64,000 nucleotides of DNA from Novipirellula artificiosorum (GTDB lineage: Bacteria > Planctomycetota > Planctomycetia > Pirellulales > Pirellulaceae), in the NCBI RefSeq assembly GCF_007860135.1, contig NZ_SJPV01000021.1, forward strand, positions 1 to 64,000, in the 5' to 3' direction. This document shows positions 43,335-52,807 of this stretch, piece after piece. The position numbers and the translations under genes are program-made. The notes under the pieces are model-generated. The model did not search any database. It was not told the origin of the DNA and saw nothing but the letters and a program-made list of their open reading frames with translations. How positions within the stretch are numbered: position 1 is the first letter of the stretch; each line of letters begins with the position of its first letter.

Positions 43335-45293
43335 ATGAAACCCACCCTCACACTGCTTAGCGTCCTGTTGCTTGCGCCACTGGCCGTGCTGCACGCTGCC
43401 GACCCCGTGCCGCTCTGGGACGGACGCGTGCCTTTGCTTAAGACGGACGAATTGCCGGTGCTTAAGGATGTCCGATTCTCCGTGATTAAGCCTTACGAAT
43501 TCGATAAAGATGGCTACCGATTCCTGCACGGCGTGGGACTTTGTTTTCACAAGCGGCATCTGTACGCGTCGTTCGGCCATAACCAGGGCGGCGAGAACAC
43601 CGACACTGAGCAAGCTCGGTTTTGCGTGAGCGACGATGAAGGCAAAACATGGAGTGACGTCCGCACGATCGACTCCGGAGACGGACCGGTCGGCGTGAGC
43701 CACGGCGCATTCCTGTCGCACAAAGGAACGCTCTGGGCTTTTCAGGGAGCCTACACCGGCACGATGAGCGGCGTTCATACGCGGGCTTATGTCTTTGATG
43801 AGGCCAGCGATCAATGGAAGTCCAAAGGCACCGTCATCGAAGACGGTTTCTGGCCTATGCAGCAGCCTCAGCAGATGGACGACGGCAACTGGATCATGGC
43901 CGGGCTCAACGTTGGTGAAGGCAACCCAGCCATCGTTGCCATCAGTCATGCCGATGATTTTTTAAAGTGGGACGTTGTTCCCATCCCGCAAGCGAAAGAC
44001 ATCAAGAAGATGTGGGGCGAATCCACTGTCATCGTGAGCGGCAAACAGGTCACGAACATTTCTCGCTACGGGGACAAAGCGGAAGCACTCGTCGCGACCA
44101 GCGAGGATTACGGTCGCACCTGGAGTGAGATGCGCCCCGGCAACCTGCCGATGACCACCAGCAAACCGATCGCTGGTACGTTGAGCAGCGGCCAGCGTTA
44201 CCTCGTCTGCACCACCACAGCGGACAGCGGCAAGCGGCGTTCGCCGCTGACCATCGCTGTCAGCAGGCCGGGCGAGACCTTGTTCAGCAAAGTGTTCGTC
44301 ATCCGCCATGCCGAATTCCCCGACGGCCCCGGCGAGTCACACAAAGGTGCCGCACTCTCTTATCCGTATGCAATCGAGCACGATGGCAAGCTCTATGTCG
44401 GCTACTCAAACAGCGGCGACATGTCCACTCGCGTCGGCATCGGACGCGAGCTTTGGAACAACAACAGCGCCGAACTCGCCGTCATCCCGATCGATCAATT
44501 GCGTACCGACGAAGGGGCGCTTTCGCAAACGGAGCCAACAAACGCCACAGAAGCTGCCGCGATGAAGGCTCGCGAAGAAGCGGAATTGGACCAGAAGTAT
44601 CAAGCCTGGGTGGCAAAGCTGACGCCCGCCCAGCAAGCATGGGAGAAAACATTGCAGGCGGAGTTGGGCGATTTCTATCTGCCGATTCACAAGCGCGAGA
44701 AGGTTGCCGGGAGGTCCAACGCCTGGGACTTCGTCGAAGACGATCCAGGCTTGCCGCGAGTGCTGCTCATTGGCGATTCAGTTTCACGCGCCTACACGCA
44801 AACTGTCCGAAAGGAACTTGCGGGATTCGCCAACGTGCATCGAGCTCCAGCCAACTGCGGTCCAACATCGACCGGGCTGAAGAGGATTGACGTGTGGCTG
44901 GGCAACGGCAAGTGGGACGTCATCCACTTCAATTTTGGAATCCACGATCGTGCGACACCGTTGGCGGATTACGCAACTCGGCTTGAACAACTTGTCGAGC
45001 GAATGCAGCAGACGGGGGCGAAGCTGGTATGGGCCAGCACAACACCGATTCCTGATGTCGCCGACAAGTACACCGCCGAATCGATTATCGAGCGCAACGC
45101 AGCAGCCGCTGAAGTGGTGCAACGACACGCAGTCGCCATTGATGATCTCTTCACAGCAATTACGCCACGACTGGCCGAATTGCAAAACCCGAATGATGTA
45201 CACTTTACTGGGCCGGGAAATGAATTTATTGGTGAGCAGGTAGCGTCGTTTCTCAAGTCAATGATTCCGATTGTGTCCGAACCAGGAAAGTGA
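43335..45293 (+). CDS. Sialidase-SGNH hydrolase fusion
   Basis: 652 residues. Signal peptide, then a six-bladed sialidase-like propeller (about 30-385) with Asp boxes SDDEGKTWSD and SEDYGRTWSE and an N-terminal YRFLHGVGL. It ends naturally at AELAVIPIDQLR. A charged helical linker (KAREEAELDQKYQAWVAKL) leads to an SGNH/GDSL hydrolase (about 465-650): VLLIGDSVSRAY (Ser482), NFGIHDR and NDVHFTG (His623). One protein could remove O-acetyl groups from and then release sialic acid, or act on another acylated sugar; this is inference. In operon with the GC-rich sulfatase. Confidence 0.85.
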   Translation: MKPTLTLLSVLLLAPLAVLHAADPVPLWDGRVPLLKTDELPVLKDVRFSVIKPYEFDKDGYRFLHGVGLCFHKRHLYASFGHNQGGENTDTEQARFCVSDDEGKTWSDVRTIDSGDGPVGVSHGAFLSHKGTLWAFQGAYTGTMSGVHTRAYVFDEASDQWKSKGTVIEDGFWPMQQPQQMDDGNWIMAGLNVGEGNPAIVAISHADDFLKWDVVPIPQAKDIKKMWGESTVIVSGKQVTNISRYGDKAEALVATSEDYGRTWSEMRPGNLPMTTSKPIAGTLSSGQRYLVCTTTADSGKRRSPLTIAVSRPGETLFSKVFVIRHAEFPDGPGESHKGAALSYPYAIEHDGKLYVGYSNSGDMSTRVGIGRELWNNNSAELAVIPIDQLRTDEGALSQTEPTNATEAAAMKAREEAELDQKYQAWVAKLTPAQQAWEKTLQAELGDFYLPIHKREKVAGRSNAWDFVEDDPGLPRVLLIGDSVSRAYTQTVRKELAGFANVHRAPANCGPTSTGLKRIDVWLGNGKWDVIHFNFGIHDRATPLADYATRLEQLVERMQQTGAKLVWASTTPIPDVADKYTAESIIERNAAAAEVVQRHAVAIDDLFTAITPRLAELQNPNDVHFTGPGNEFIGEQVASFLKSMIPIVSEPGK

Positions 45294-45303
45294 CGACAAG
45301 AAA

Positions 45304-45462
45304 ATGGGCGACAGAAAAGTGAAATGCACGCTTACACTTTTCATTGCTGCGATACTTCTGCAGTACACAGCGTTTGCTGCTGACAAACCACCTCAGAGCG
45401 TGGCCGAAATCTGGTCCGATTTCGATTTTCGTGTAGAACCGCTGGAGGTCGTTGTGCGGTAG
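45304..45462 (+). pseudogene. Secreted esterase-like protein, N-terminal stub
   Basis: 52 codons: a signal peptide (CTLTLFIAAILLQYTAFA) and [23 protein letters not shown], which resembles the mature N-terminus of planctomycete secreted acetylxylan-esterase-like hydrolases. The frame then runs into the 3' end of the convergent AraC/XylR gene and stops. The catalytic part is absent. It starts 11 bases after the sialidase fusion, so it was once the next gene of that operon. Confidence 0.6.
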
Positions 45463-46586
45463 CTTCCAGGTGTGATTCCAAAGTGCTGTTTGAAAATGCG
45501 GCACAGGCTATGGGCGGTTTGAAATCCGGTTTGCTCAGCGATCTCCGTGACCGTTAAATCGGTTTCTCGCAGCATCGACATGGCTCGTTGCAAACGCACG
45601 CGTCGGAGTTCTTCCATTGGGGCGCGGACAAAGTGCTCGCGAAAGGCTTTTTCCAACCCGCTCCGCGAGATGTCAACATGCGCCGTCACATCGACCATCC
45701 GTATCGGTTTGTGTGCATGGTCGTGAATAAAACGAAGGGCAGCGGCGACTGCGGAGTGCTCAACCGCTAGACCATCAGAACTACGGCGACGGACAATCCC
45801 AATGGGAGCTATGTATATGGGATTCAGTGGTGGTCGTTCACCAGACAACAAACGGGACAACAGGGCGGCGCCCTGATAGCCAACTTCTTCCAGATTGGGA
45901 TCAATGCTCGATAGTGGCACGCGTAAACAGTCGCAGATCATTTCGTTGTTATCGACGCCAAGAACCGCGACTTCGTCGGGCACGCTGATCCCCGCTGCCA
46001 CGCATGCTTCGATGACTTCAACCGCTTCCACATCACGAACCGCAAAGACCGCGAGCGGCTTTTTCAGCTTCGACAATCGCCGCATCAGCCATCGGTGTCG
46101 CTTTTGTCGCGTGTCAACCTGATCACCGCGTTCACGTTGCCACGACATCACTTCACAGCCATGACCTTCAGAGTTGACGGTCGATTGAAACGCATCACAG
46201 CGACGACGGCTGACACCCAGTTCCCAACGATGGCAGACAGCAAAGTGGCGATAGCCCGATTCCAGAAAATGCTCGGCGGCCATCCTGCCGATCGCCACGT
46301 TATCCATCGTGACTCGGGGCAACTTGATGTTGGGTCGACTCTCGGCCAAATCGACGACGGGAACCTTCAATCGGCGGAGTTGCCGCCAGTGATTGTGCCG
46401 TGCGCCCAACAGCGCGATCACCCCATCGCCTTGCCAGTGTGTGGGTATCGGATCGTCAAAGTCAGCGGTCACGTGCCAGCCATGATCGCGTGCAAAGCGG
46501 GCCACGCCACGATGCATCTCCGGGTAATACCAGCCGAGGGACAGAAGCACGTTCGTGATGTCGTTCGATGATGTTCGTTTCGTCAT
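45393..46586 (-). CDS. XylR/AraC-family transcriptional regulator
   Basis: 397 residues. A periplasmic-binding-protein-like sensor ([59 protein letters not shown]) and an AraC double helix-turn-helix ([52 protein letters not shown]). The family normally ends at about PGSYR; the last 20 residues ([12 protein letters not shown]...) are antisense to the esterase stub and were added by the junction. Probably an activator of a neighbouring sugar operon; sugar ligand unknown. ATG 46586 is preferred to upstream TTG/ATG-like codons. Confidence 0.9.
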   Translation of the reverse strand: MTKRTSSNDITNVLLSLGWYYPEMHRGVARFARDHGWHVTADFDDPIPTHWQGDGVIALLGARHNHWRQLRRLKVPVVDLAESRPNIKLPRVTMDNVAIGRMAAEHFLESGYRHFAVCHRWELGVSRRRCDAFQSTVNSEGHGCEVMSWQRERGDQVDTRQKRHRWLMRRLSKLKKPLAVFAVRDVEAVEVIEACVAAGISVPDEVAVLGVDNNEMICDCLRVPLSSIDPNLEEVGYQGAALLSRLLSGERPPLNPIYIAPIGIVRRRSSDGLAVEHSAVAAALRFIHDHAHKPIRMVDVTAHVDISRSGLEKAFREHFVRAPMEELRRVRLQRAMSMLRETDLTVTEIAEQTGFQTAHSLCRIFKQHFGITPGSYRTTTSSGSTRKSKSDQISATL

Positions 46587-46644
46587 TGTGGGATTTCTCA
46601 ATGAAGACAGGGCTGCCATGCAGAGTATTCAAAATGCCAATTGT

Positions 46645-46692
46645 ATTGTTCGTGTTGAACATTTTACGCAAGTCGTAGCTGGGTGCTATGAA
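46645..46692 (+). promoter_or_regulatory. 48-bp motif shared with 56331-56378, copy 1
   Basis: ATTGTTCG, CATTTTACGCAAG and GGGTGCTATGAA align with the second copy at 39 of 48 positions. It lies between the divergent AraC/XylR and TetR genes. The -10-like part here is TGCTAT, weaker than the TACAAT of copy 2. May be a promoter with an operator, or a relic repeat. Confidence 0.45.
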
Positions 46693-46694
46693 TT

Positions 46695-46710
46695 CGCGGC
46701 GAAAGCCGCG
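46695..46710 (+). other. Small GAAA-tetraloop hairpin
   Basis: CGCGGC-GAAA-GCCGCG, a perfect 6-bp GC stem with a GNRA loop, three bases after the shared 48-bp motif. If the motif is a promoter this hairpin would lie near the start of the transcript. Confidence 0.4.
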
Positions 46711-46745
46711 TGGAACTTTTCAGGAACCCAGCATTCTTCAAGAGC

Positions 46746-46773
46746 TTGACAAATGTAACGGAAACGTTACCGT
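46746..46773 (+). promoter_or_regulatory. TetR promoter with palindromic operator
   Basis: -35 TTGACA (46746-46751) and -10-like TACCGT (46768-46773) are 16 bases apart. Between them lies the perfect inverted repeat GTAACG-GAAA-CGTTAC (46755-46770). A repressor bound here would block RNA polymerase, fitting autoregulation by the TetR gene at 46828. Confidence 0.6.
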
Positions 46774-46827
46774 CATCTTTTTAGTGGACGCAAACTTCGT
46801 TATTGAACATGAGGAAAGCACGGCGAT

Positions 46828-47493
46828 ATGACACGCAGTCCCGTGGTGAAGCCCGGCAAGTCCGCAAAAAAAGCGACACACGTCAAAGACTCCGAAGCCG
46901 TTACCGCCACCGGTGGAACGAATTCGGTCAACGCAATCCTGATGGCCGCTGTCGAAGAGTTCTCCGAGCGTGGATTCGAGGGAGCGAGGATGGAAGCCGT
47001 CGCCCAACGCGCTGGGTACAACAAATCGCTCGTCTATCGCCACTTCACAGACAAACTAGGACTGTTCGAGGCTGTGCTTCGTCACAAAATCGAACAACGC
47101 ACGGATATGGCACATCGCATGCCGGACGAATTGGCGGCCGCGCTCGAGTACTGGTTCGAGCAGACATTTGCAGATCCATATTACCTGCGACTACTCATCC
47201 GTGAAGCGCTCAACGATACCGGAGGCGAGATCGTCGAGGAGACCTCGCGGCGCGAATACTACCAGGAACTGACGATGGCGATCGCAAAGCTCCAGGAGAC
47301 ACAACAAGTTTCGCAGCAATACGACCCGGCGATGTTGAACCTAGCCATGACCGCTCTGGCTTTGTTTCCCACCGTGTTCCCACAGTTGACGCGTTTGATT
47401 ACTCACCGCGCACCCGATTCGCGCGCGTTCAAACGTGAGTGGAAGAATATCCTTCGCCAACTCGCCGAAAATTTGACGGTGCCCGAGGCATGA
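46828..47493 (+). CDS. TetR-family regulator
   Basis: 221 residues. The N-terminal 45 residues include a Lys-rich tail, then a standard TetR helix-turn-helix (ILMAAVEEFSERGFEGARMEAVAQRAGYNKSLVYRHFTDK... seen in consecutive segments). The helical C-terminal half (about 100-215) would bind an unknown effector. It leads a run with the alpha/beta hydrolase 49 bases later, so it likely represses its own operon through the palindrome upstream. Confidence 0.9.
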   Translation: MTRSPVVKPGKSAKKATHVKDSEAVTATGGTNSVNAILMAAVEEFSERGFEGARMEAVAQRAGYNKSLVYRHFTDKLGLFEAVLRHKIEQRTDMAHRMPDELAAALEYWFEQTFADPYYLRLLIREALNDTGGEIVEETSRREYYQELTMAIAKLQETQQVSQQYDPAMLNLAMTALALFPTVFPQLTRLITHRAPDSRAFKREWKNILRQLAENLTVPEA

Positions 47494-47542
47494 CTGCGAC
47501 ACTCGCGCTCATGCGATAGTTCATTTTGTTAGAGGTTTTGAA

Positions 47543-49039
47543 ATGAAGACGACGAATCATGCGACGAATCGAGCCTTGTACTCAAACCCGAAGCCTAGAA
47601 CCCAACTTACAATCGTGACCTTTGCCGCCCTGATTGGTTTGACGTCGGCTTCGGTCATAGAGGTCAATGCACAGGAGAAAACGATGCCAGGCGCCACGTC
47701 GATCAAGCTTCCGCGTCCGAGAACGCAGGACATTCGAGACTTGATTAAGAAGCTTCCACAAGCAGGTCGCAAGGAAGCCATCGCTGCGTTTTATGAGCAG
47801 ATCGGGAAACCGTATCTGAACAAGACTCGTCATCAACCCACTTACCGGCCGCCCGCAATGAAGGACGCGGATACGTGGGAGTTTGTTTTCAAAAAGGTCC
47901 CGGGACGAGACCTGAAGCTGTTCGTTGATTATCCGGAAGATTGGCGGGCAGGCGACCAACGACCCGCCATCATCCTTTGGCATGGCGGTGGTTTTACGCA
48001 GGGCGATGCCGGCCAGTTTTATCATCAAGCGAACTACTTCACCCAGCGAGGTGCGGTTTGCTTCCGTCCTGAGTATCGTATCCGTGACGTGGACCACACG
48101 CTGCCGGTCTTTGCGGTCGAAGATGGCATCAGCGCGGTCCGCTGGATCAAGAAGCGAGCTGAGGAATTTGGTATCGATCCGGAAAAGGTCGCAGTCGGGG
48201 GCGGTTCAGCCGGAGGTTGCATGGCGGGAGCTGTGGGGACGGTGGATGCCGACAAACTTGCTGCACTTGGTTTTTTTGGTAAGGAAGATGATCAGACGAT
48301 CGACACGAAAGTTGCGGCCATGATTCTCTACAATCCGTTCCTCGACTTTTTCGAGCCGACACACCCGCGACAAATCGAAGAAGAATGCCTCTTTCTCGGT
48401 AAGGATCCCGAAGACTATCGCGAAGCGCTGCACGCGATTTCCGCGATTGAAAACGTGACGAAGGATTCGCCGCCAAACATCATTCTGTTCGGGACCAAAG
48501 ATGCCTTTTACGTTTCCGCACTGCGCTGGATCGTGAAGTGCCGCAAGCTTGGGACCGTGTGCCACGATTTCGTTTACAAAGGCGAAGTCCACAGTTGGTA
48601 TAATAACTCGCCGCACCTGGAGTACACGACGCACAATGTGAACGAATTCCTGATCGACATCGGCTTTCTCGATCGACAGCCCGTGGTGCCGATGCCTCAC
48701 AAGGAGATCAACGACAACCGCTCTGAAATTCAGGAAGAAAAGTACGGCGGTAAGAAAGATTGGGACGAGATTCCCATGTATCGAAAGTACGTCGAGGATC
48801 ACAGCATCACCTTGATCCCGTACAAACACTACGAGCAGCAAGCGCAGGAACCAGCGAAACCGTTGTCCGGACGGCTTGCACGTCAGGACGCAAACTCGGA
48901 CGGCAGGCTGCAGGCCAACGAACTCCCGGCCGAGCTTCGCGACGAGATTCTAGGGGAGCTCGACAAGGACAAGAACAACGTCATCGAAGGCCCGGAAATC
49001 GAAGCGCTGATCGAGAAATACTTTCGTTCGCGAAAGTAG
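47543..49039 (+). CDS. Secreted alpha/beta hydrolase with EF-hands
   Basis: 498 residues. A leader (QLTIVTFAALIGLTSASV), then a carboxylesterase/BD-FAE-type alpha/beta hydrolase: oxyanion HGGGFTQGDAG, nucleophile Ser222 in GGGSAGGCMAG, late FGTKDAFYVSA (Asp) and KGEVHSWYN (His). The C-terminus carries two EF-hand loops: DANSDGRLQANE and DKDKNNVIEGPE, which would bind calcium or dock to a partner. Planctomycete secreted esterases often have such EF-hands. Probably deacylates a glycan or lipid handled by the downstream sulfatases; inferred from position. Confidence 0.87.
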   Translation: MKTTNHATNRALYSNPKPRTQLTIVTFAALIGLTSASVIEVNAQEKTMPGATSIKLPRPRTQDIRDLIKKLPQAGRKEAIAAFYEQIGKPYLNKTRHQPTYRPPAMKDADTWEFVFKKVPGRDLKLFVDYPEDWRAGDQRPAIILWHGGGFTQGDAGQFYHQANYFTQRGAVCFRPEYRIRDVDHTLPVFAVEDGISAVRWIKKRAEEFGIDPEKVAVGGGSAGGCMAGAVGTVDADKLAALGFFGKEDDQTIDTKVAAMILYNPFLDFFEPTHPRQIEEECLFLGKDPEDYREALHAISAIENVTKDSPPNIILFGTKDAFYVSALRWIVKCRKLGTVCHDFVYKGEVHSWYNNSPHLEYTTHNVNEFLIDIGFLDRQPVVPMPHKEINDNRSEIQEEKYGGKKDWDEIPMYRKYVEDHSITLIPYKHYEQQAQEPAKPLSGRLARQDANSDGRLQANELPAELRDEILGELDKDKNNVIEGPEIEALIEKYFRSRK

Positions 49040-49082
49040 AGATGACGCAGCAATCTCAAGACCCTAATCGAGGATTTGCACC

Positions 49083-50192
49083 ATGCTCCGATTCATCGTT
49101 TTTCTGGTTGCCGTTTGCGTGATGATTACGGCTCGCGCTGCTGAACGCCCCAATATCGTCATGATCTTCGCTGACGATATGGGCTATGGCGATCTGGGTT
49201 GCTTTGGGCATCCGACGATTGCCACCCCGAACCTCGACCACATGGCCGCCGAAGGGATGAAGCTAACGCAGTTTCATTCCGGTTCAAGCGTTTGTACGCC
49301 AAGCCGGGCGGCCCTACTGACCGGACGGCTTCCCATCCGCAGCGGTTTGACCCACGTCTTCATTCCACAATCCACAGGCGGAATTCCGGATGAGGAAATA
49401 ACGATCGCGGAACTGCTCAAAGGCACGGGTTATACATCAGCTTGCATCGGAAAATGGCATTTGGGACGGGCCGACCAGTATTTGCCTCTCAATCACGGCT
49501 TCGACCATTACTTCGGTATCCCTTATTCCAACGACATGAGTCCCGAGACCCAGCCGGACAACCCGCTGTTTGCCGAGCAGCCTCCATCGCCGCTGATCCG
49601 CAACTTCACGGTCACCAACCCTGATCGCGAGCCAGACCAGCGCTACCTGACGAAGTGGTACACCGAAGAGGCAGTCAAGTTCATGCGTGAGAGCACGGAA
49701 GAAACGAAGAAGCCGTTCTTTCTGTATCTCGCGCACACCATGCCGCACGTGCCACTTTTCGCCAGCGAGCAGTTCGCTGGAAAGAGCCGCCGCGGTCTGT
49801 ACGGCGACACGGTCGAAGAACTTGACTGGTCGTGTGGTGAAGTGTTGCGGGCTGCCAAGGAACTAGGCATCGAGGACAACACGCTCGTGTTCTTCACCTC
49901 CGACAACGGGCCATGGCTAGGCAAGCAGCTCGATGGTGGCTCGTCGGGACCGTTCCACGAAGGCAAGGTCAGCACGTGGCAAGGCGGATACCAAGTCCCC
50001 GCCATCGCGCGCTGGCCGGGTCAAGTCCCCGCAGGAGTGACCAACCCGTCGTTCGCCACCACCACCAGTCTGCTCGCCCACGCGAGCAGGGTTGATGACA
50101 GGCCGATACCCGATTCGCTATGGGCTGATGCGTGCCGTACTTCCGCCGTGGCGTCGAGGCGGACTCGATGTTGCAGAAGTCACGATGCCTGA
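49083..50192 (+). pseudogene. Sulfatase, C-terminal part lost
   Basis: Starts as a complete sulfatase: signal peptide, IFADDMGYGDLGCFG, CTPSR (Cys71), IGKWHLGRADQYLP, FTSDNGPWLGKQLDGG and SGPFHEGKVSTWQGGYQVP. It leaves the family at about residue 323 (TNPSFATT), just where the last 100-150 residues should begin. The remaining 45 codons are the wrong frame of a second sulfatase. The catalytic residues seen so far are present, but loss of the C-terminal subdomain should prevent folding. Same strand and adjacent to the second, 5'-truncated sulfatase. Confidence 0.83.
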
Positions 50193-51345
50193 GGTTCTCG
50201 CCCAGGCGGGATACAAGCACCGCGGGATCTTTGGCAAGTGGCATCTGGGACACTCCGACGTTCAATACCATCCACTCCGCCGCGGCTTCACCGAGTTCGT
50301 CGGCCACTACAACGGAGCGATCGACTATTTCACGCACCAGCGAGATGGGATGCTCGACTGGCACCGCGATCATGAGCCTAACCGCGACGAGGGCTATTCG
50401 ACCGATCTGATCGCAGAGGCTGCCGTCCAGTTCATCAACCGTCATGCTGGTGATGACTCACCACTGCTGTGTTATGTACCCTTCAATGCGCCGCACAGTC
50501 CGTTGCAAGCGAAGGATGAGGACTTAGCGCGCTATCGCCATCTTACCGACGTGGAACCGAGGCTTTCTCAGCCACCAGGACGGGCAGCCCAAGTCAACGG
50601 ATCGTACGGTGCTCGCGACGGTGGGAAAAACCAACGGCAGACGTTGGCGGCGATGATTTCGAGTATGGACCAGGGGATCGGCCGTATTCTGGAGGCGCTC
50701 AAGGCCAACGGCATCGACGACAATACGCTCGTGTGGTTCTTTTCAGACAATGGAGGTGTTGCTCCAGGTGATAACCGGCCTCTACGCGGCGCGAAAGCTT
50801 CAGTGCTCGAAGGCGGCGTTCGAGTGCCATCCGCAGTGCGCTGGCCCGATCGAATTCCGGCCGGGGGCAAGATCGACACGCCGCTGGCCTATATCGACGT
50901 ACTGCCGACGCTGATGCGGGTTGCGGGAATTGAAGCTCACGGCGGCAAGCCGCTGGACGGGATGGACGTGTTGGATGTACTGACCGGCCAGCGCGAGGAA
51001 CTGCGGCGGGAACTTTACAACTACATCGGTCAGCAAGGCGAGGCGGACGAGCAGCTCGCGCTGATCGACTCGCCCTGGAAATTGATTGTCAGCGGCATGG
51101 ACATCCGAAACAAAAGCGTTCCTCAGCCAGAGCGAGAAATCCTGCTGTTTCAGATCAATATGGATCCGTACGAAGAACACAACGTCGCCGATATGCACCC
51201 TCAGATCGTGGACCGCATGTGGGACAAACTGGTTGCGTTCCGCGAGCTGCAACCGGCCGGCGCAGTGCCGCCGTACAACTCTCGAGAAGACCGATTCGAG
51301 CCCTTGCCCGACTGGAAGATGCCTGATCACATCCGATCGAAGTGA
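50065..51345 (+). pseudogene. Sulfatase, N-terminal end lost
   Basis: In-frame homology begins at the PVCSPTRAG motif (Cys codon 50071-50073) with no start codon upstream; the first ATG (50095) lies after the active-site Cys. The rest is a full sulfatase body: IFGKWHLGHSDVQYHP, NAPHSPLQAKDEDLARY, WFFSDNGGVAPGDNRP, SPWKLIVSGMD. The missing first 55 or so residues include the signal peptide and first metal Asp pair. The frame is +1 relative to the preceding sulfatase, so only a frameshift could make a hybrid. It is 88 bases before the ceramidase-like gene. Confidence 0.83.
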
Positions 51346-51433
51346 ATGGCGTCAAATACTTTCCCAAACGGTGAGCCGACGGCGCTCGCCGCGGGTAGTT
51401 CCTACTATTACGAGCAACTCCCAGGAGATATCG

Positions 51434-52807
51434 ATGGTCAGACTGATTCGACGCATGTTCCTTCTGGTGCTCACACTAGCGACCGCGCCCCAGTTGAACG
51501 CGCAGCAAACGGCATGGAAGGTGGGCTTGGCTCAGACCGAGATCACTCCCGAGCAGCCCATGCTGATGGATGGCTATGCCGGCCGGCGCGAGCCTTTCGA
51601 GAATGTGGAAAGTCCTATCCACGCTAAGGCGCTTGCCCTGGCAGATGGCTCCGGCACTCGTGCTCTGCTCGTGACTGCTGATATTCTCGGGTTTACCAAC
51701 GAAGTTTCGGAGCGCATAGCGCGGCGGCTGGAGACGTCGAGCGGCCTGCCCCGTGAAGCCATCCTCTTCAATGCCTCCCATAATCACGCCGGTCCTATGG
51801 TGATGTCATATCCGGGAGTAAACGTGCCGGAGAGCGAGCGCGAGAACGTTGAGCGCTACGTTCGCTGGCTGGAAGACAGGATCGTGGGCATCTCGGAGAG
51901 AGCCCTCACTGAGATGTCGGAGGCGAGAATCTCCTGGGGAATGGGCGTTGCGCCCTTTGTGTTCAACCGCCGCGAGTTCACAGCCAATGGAGTGATCCTC
52001 GGACTCAACCCGCGAGGTCCGGCAGACCGCGGCGTGCCCGTCATGCGAATCGAAGATCCCTCCGGCAAACTGCGGGCGGTGGTCTTTGGAGCAGCGTGCC
52101 ACTGCGTGTGTCTCACTCAAAAGAACCGCAGCATTCTGGGTGACTACGCGGGCTATGCCCAGGATTTTGTGCAGCGACAGCATGCCGGAGTTCAGGCGAT
52201 GTTCGTGACCGGCTGCGGCGGGGACGCTAGTCCGTCCCCCCGCGGAACGCTCGAGTCCGCCCAACTGCATGGGGCTACTTTGGCATCCGAAGTCTGCCGA
52301 GTGCTGGAGTCGCCACTAGCGCCTGTGAACGGATCGCTGAGAACCATCTTCCAGCGCGTCGATCTCCCGCTGCAAGTACTCACCGAAAATCAGATTGAAA
52401 CGATGGGTGAGGGTGCCCCCGGTTACCGGCGTTTCTTCACGGATCTTGCTCTCGAAATGTTGCGGCGAGGAGAACCGCTGCCGAAAACCTATAACGCTCC
52501 GCTAGCCCTTTGGCAGCTCGGAACTGACCTGACCATCGTCGGATACAGCGGAGAAACACTTGTTGACTACGTTGCTATCGCCGAAATGACACTCGGCCCG
52601 CAGAAGCTTTGGGTTGCAGGTTATTGCATCGATGTCTTCGGATACCTGCCAACAGCTCGCGTGTTAAATGAAGGCGGTTACGAGACGCGGGGCTTGTACA
52701 CCGGCGTAGGCCTTTTCGATCCAACGGTGGAGCATGTGGTGCAAACGGCCGTCCGCGAGATGGGGGTTGCCGCGGGGCGCATCGAAAACACGGAGGCCAC
52801 GAAATGA
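51434..52807 (+). CDS. Neutral ceramidase-like secreted hydrolase
   Basis: 457 residues. Signal peptide (MFLLVLTLATAPQLNAQ) then the N-terminal domain of neutral/alkaline ceramidase-like proteins: AQTEITPEQPMLMDGY, LLVTADILGF, the zinc-binding NASHNHAGPM, AACHCVCL and GCGGDASPSP. Family members amidate-cleave ceramides, but many planctomycete copies are unassigned and may act on sugar amides. The ATGA overlap with the isomerase gene (52804-52807) indicates one transcript. Chosen start fits the leader. Confidence 0.8.
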   Translation: MVRLIRRMFLLVLTLATAPQLNAQQTAWKVGLAQTEITPEQPMLMDGYAGRREPFENVESPIHAKALALADGSGTRALLVTADILGFTNEVSERIARRLETSSGLPREAILFNASHNHAGPMVMSYPGVNVPESERENVERYVRWLEDRIVGISERALTEMSEARISWGMGVAPFVFNRREFTANGVILGLNPRGPADRGVPVMRIEDPSGKLRAVVFGAACHCVCLTQKNRSILGDYAGYAQDFVQRQHAGVQAMFVTGCGGDASPSPRGTLESAQLHGATLASEVCRVLESPLAPVNGSLRTIFQRVDLPLQVLTENQIETMGEGAPGYRRFFTDLALEMLRRGEPLPKTYNAPLALWQLGTDLTIVGYSGETLVDYVAIAEMTLGPQKLWVAGYCIDVFGYLPTARVLNEGGYETRGLYTGVGLFDPTVEHVVQTAVREMGVAAGRIENTEATK

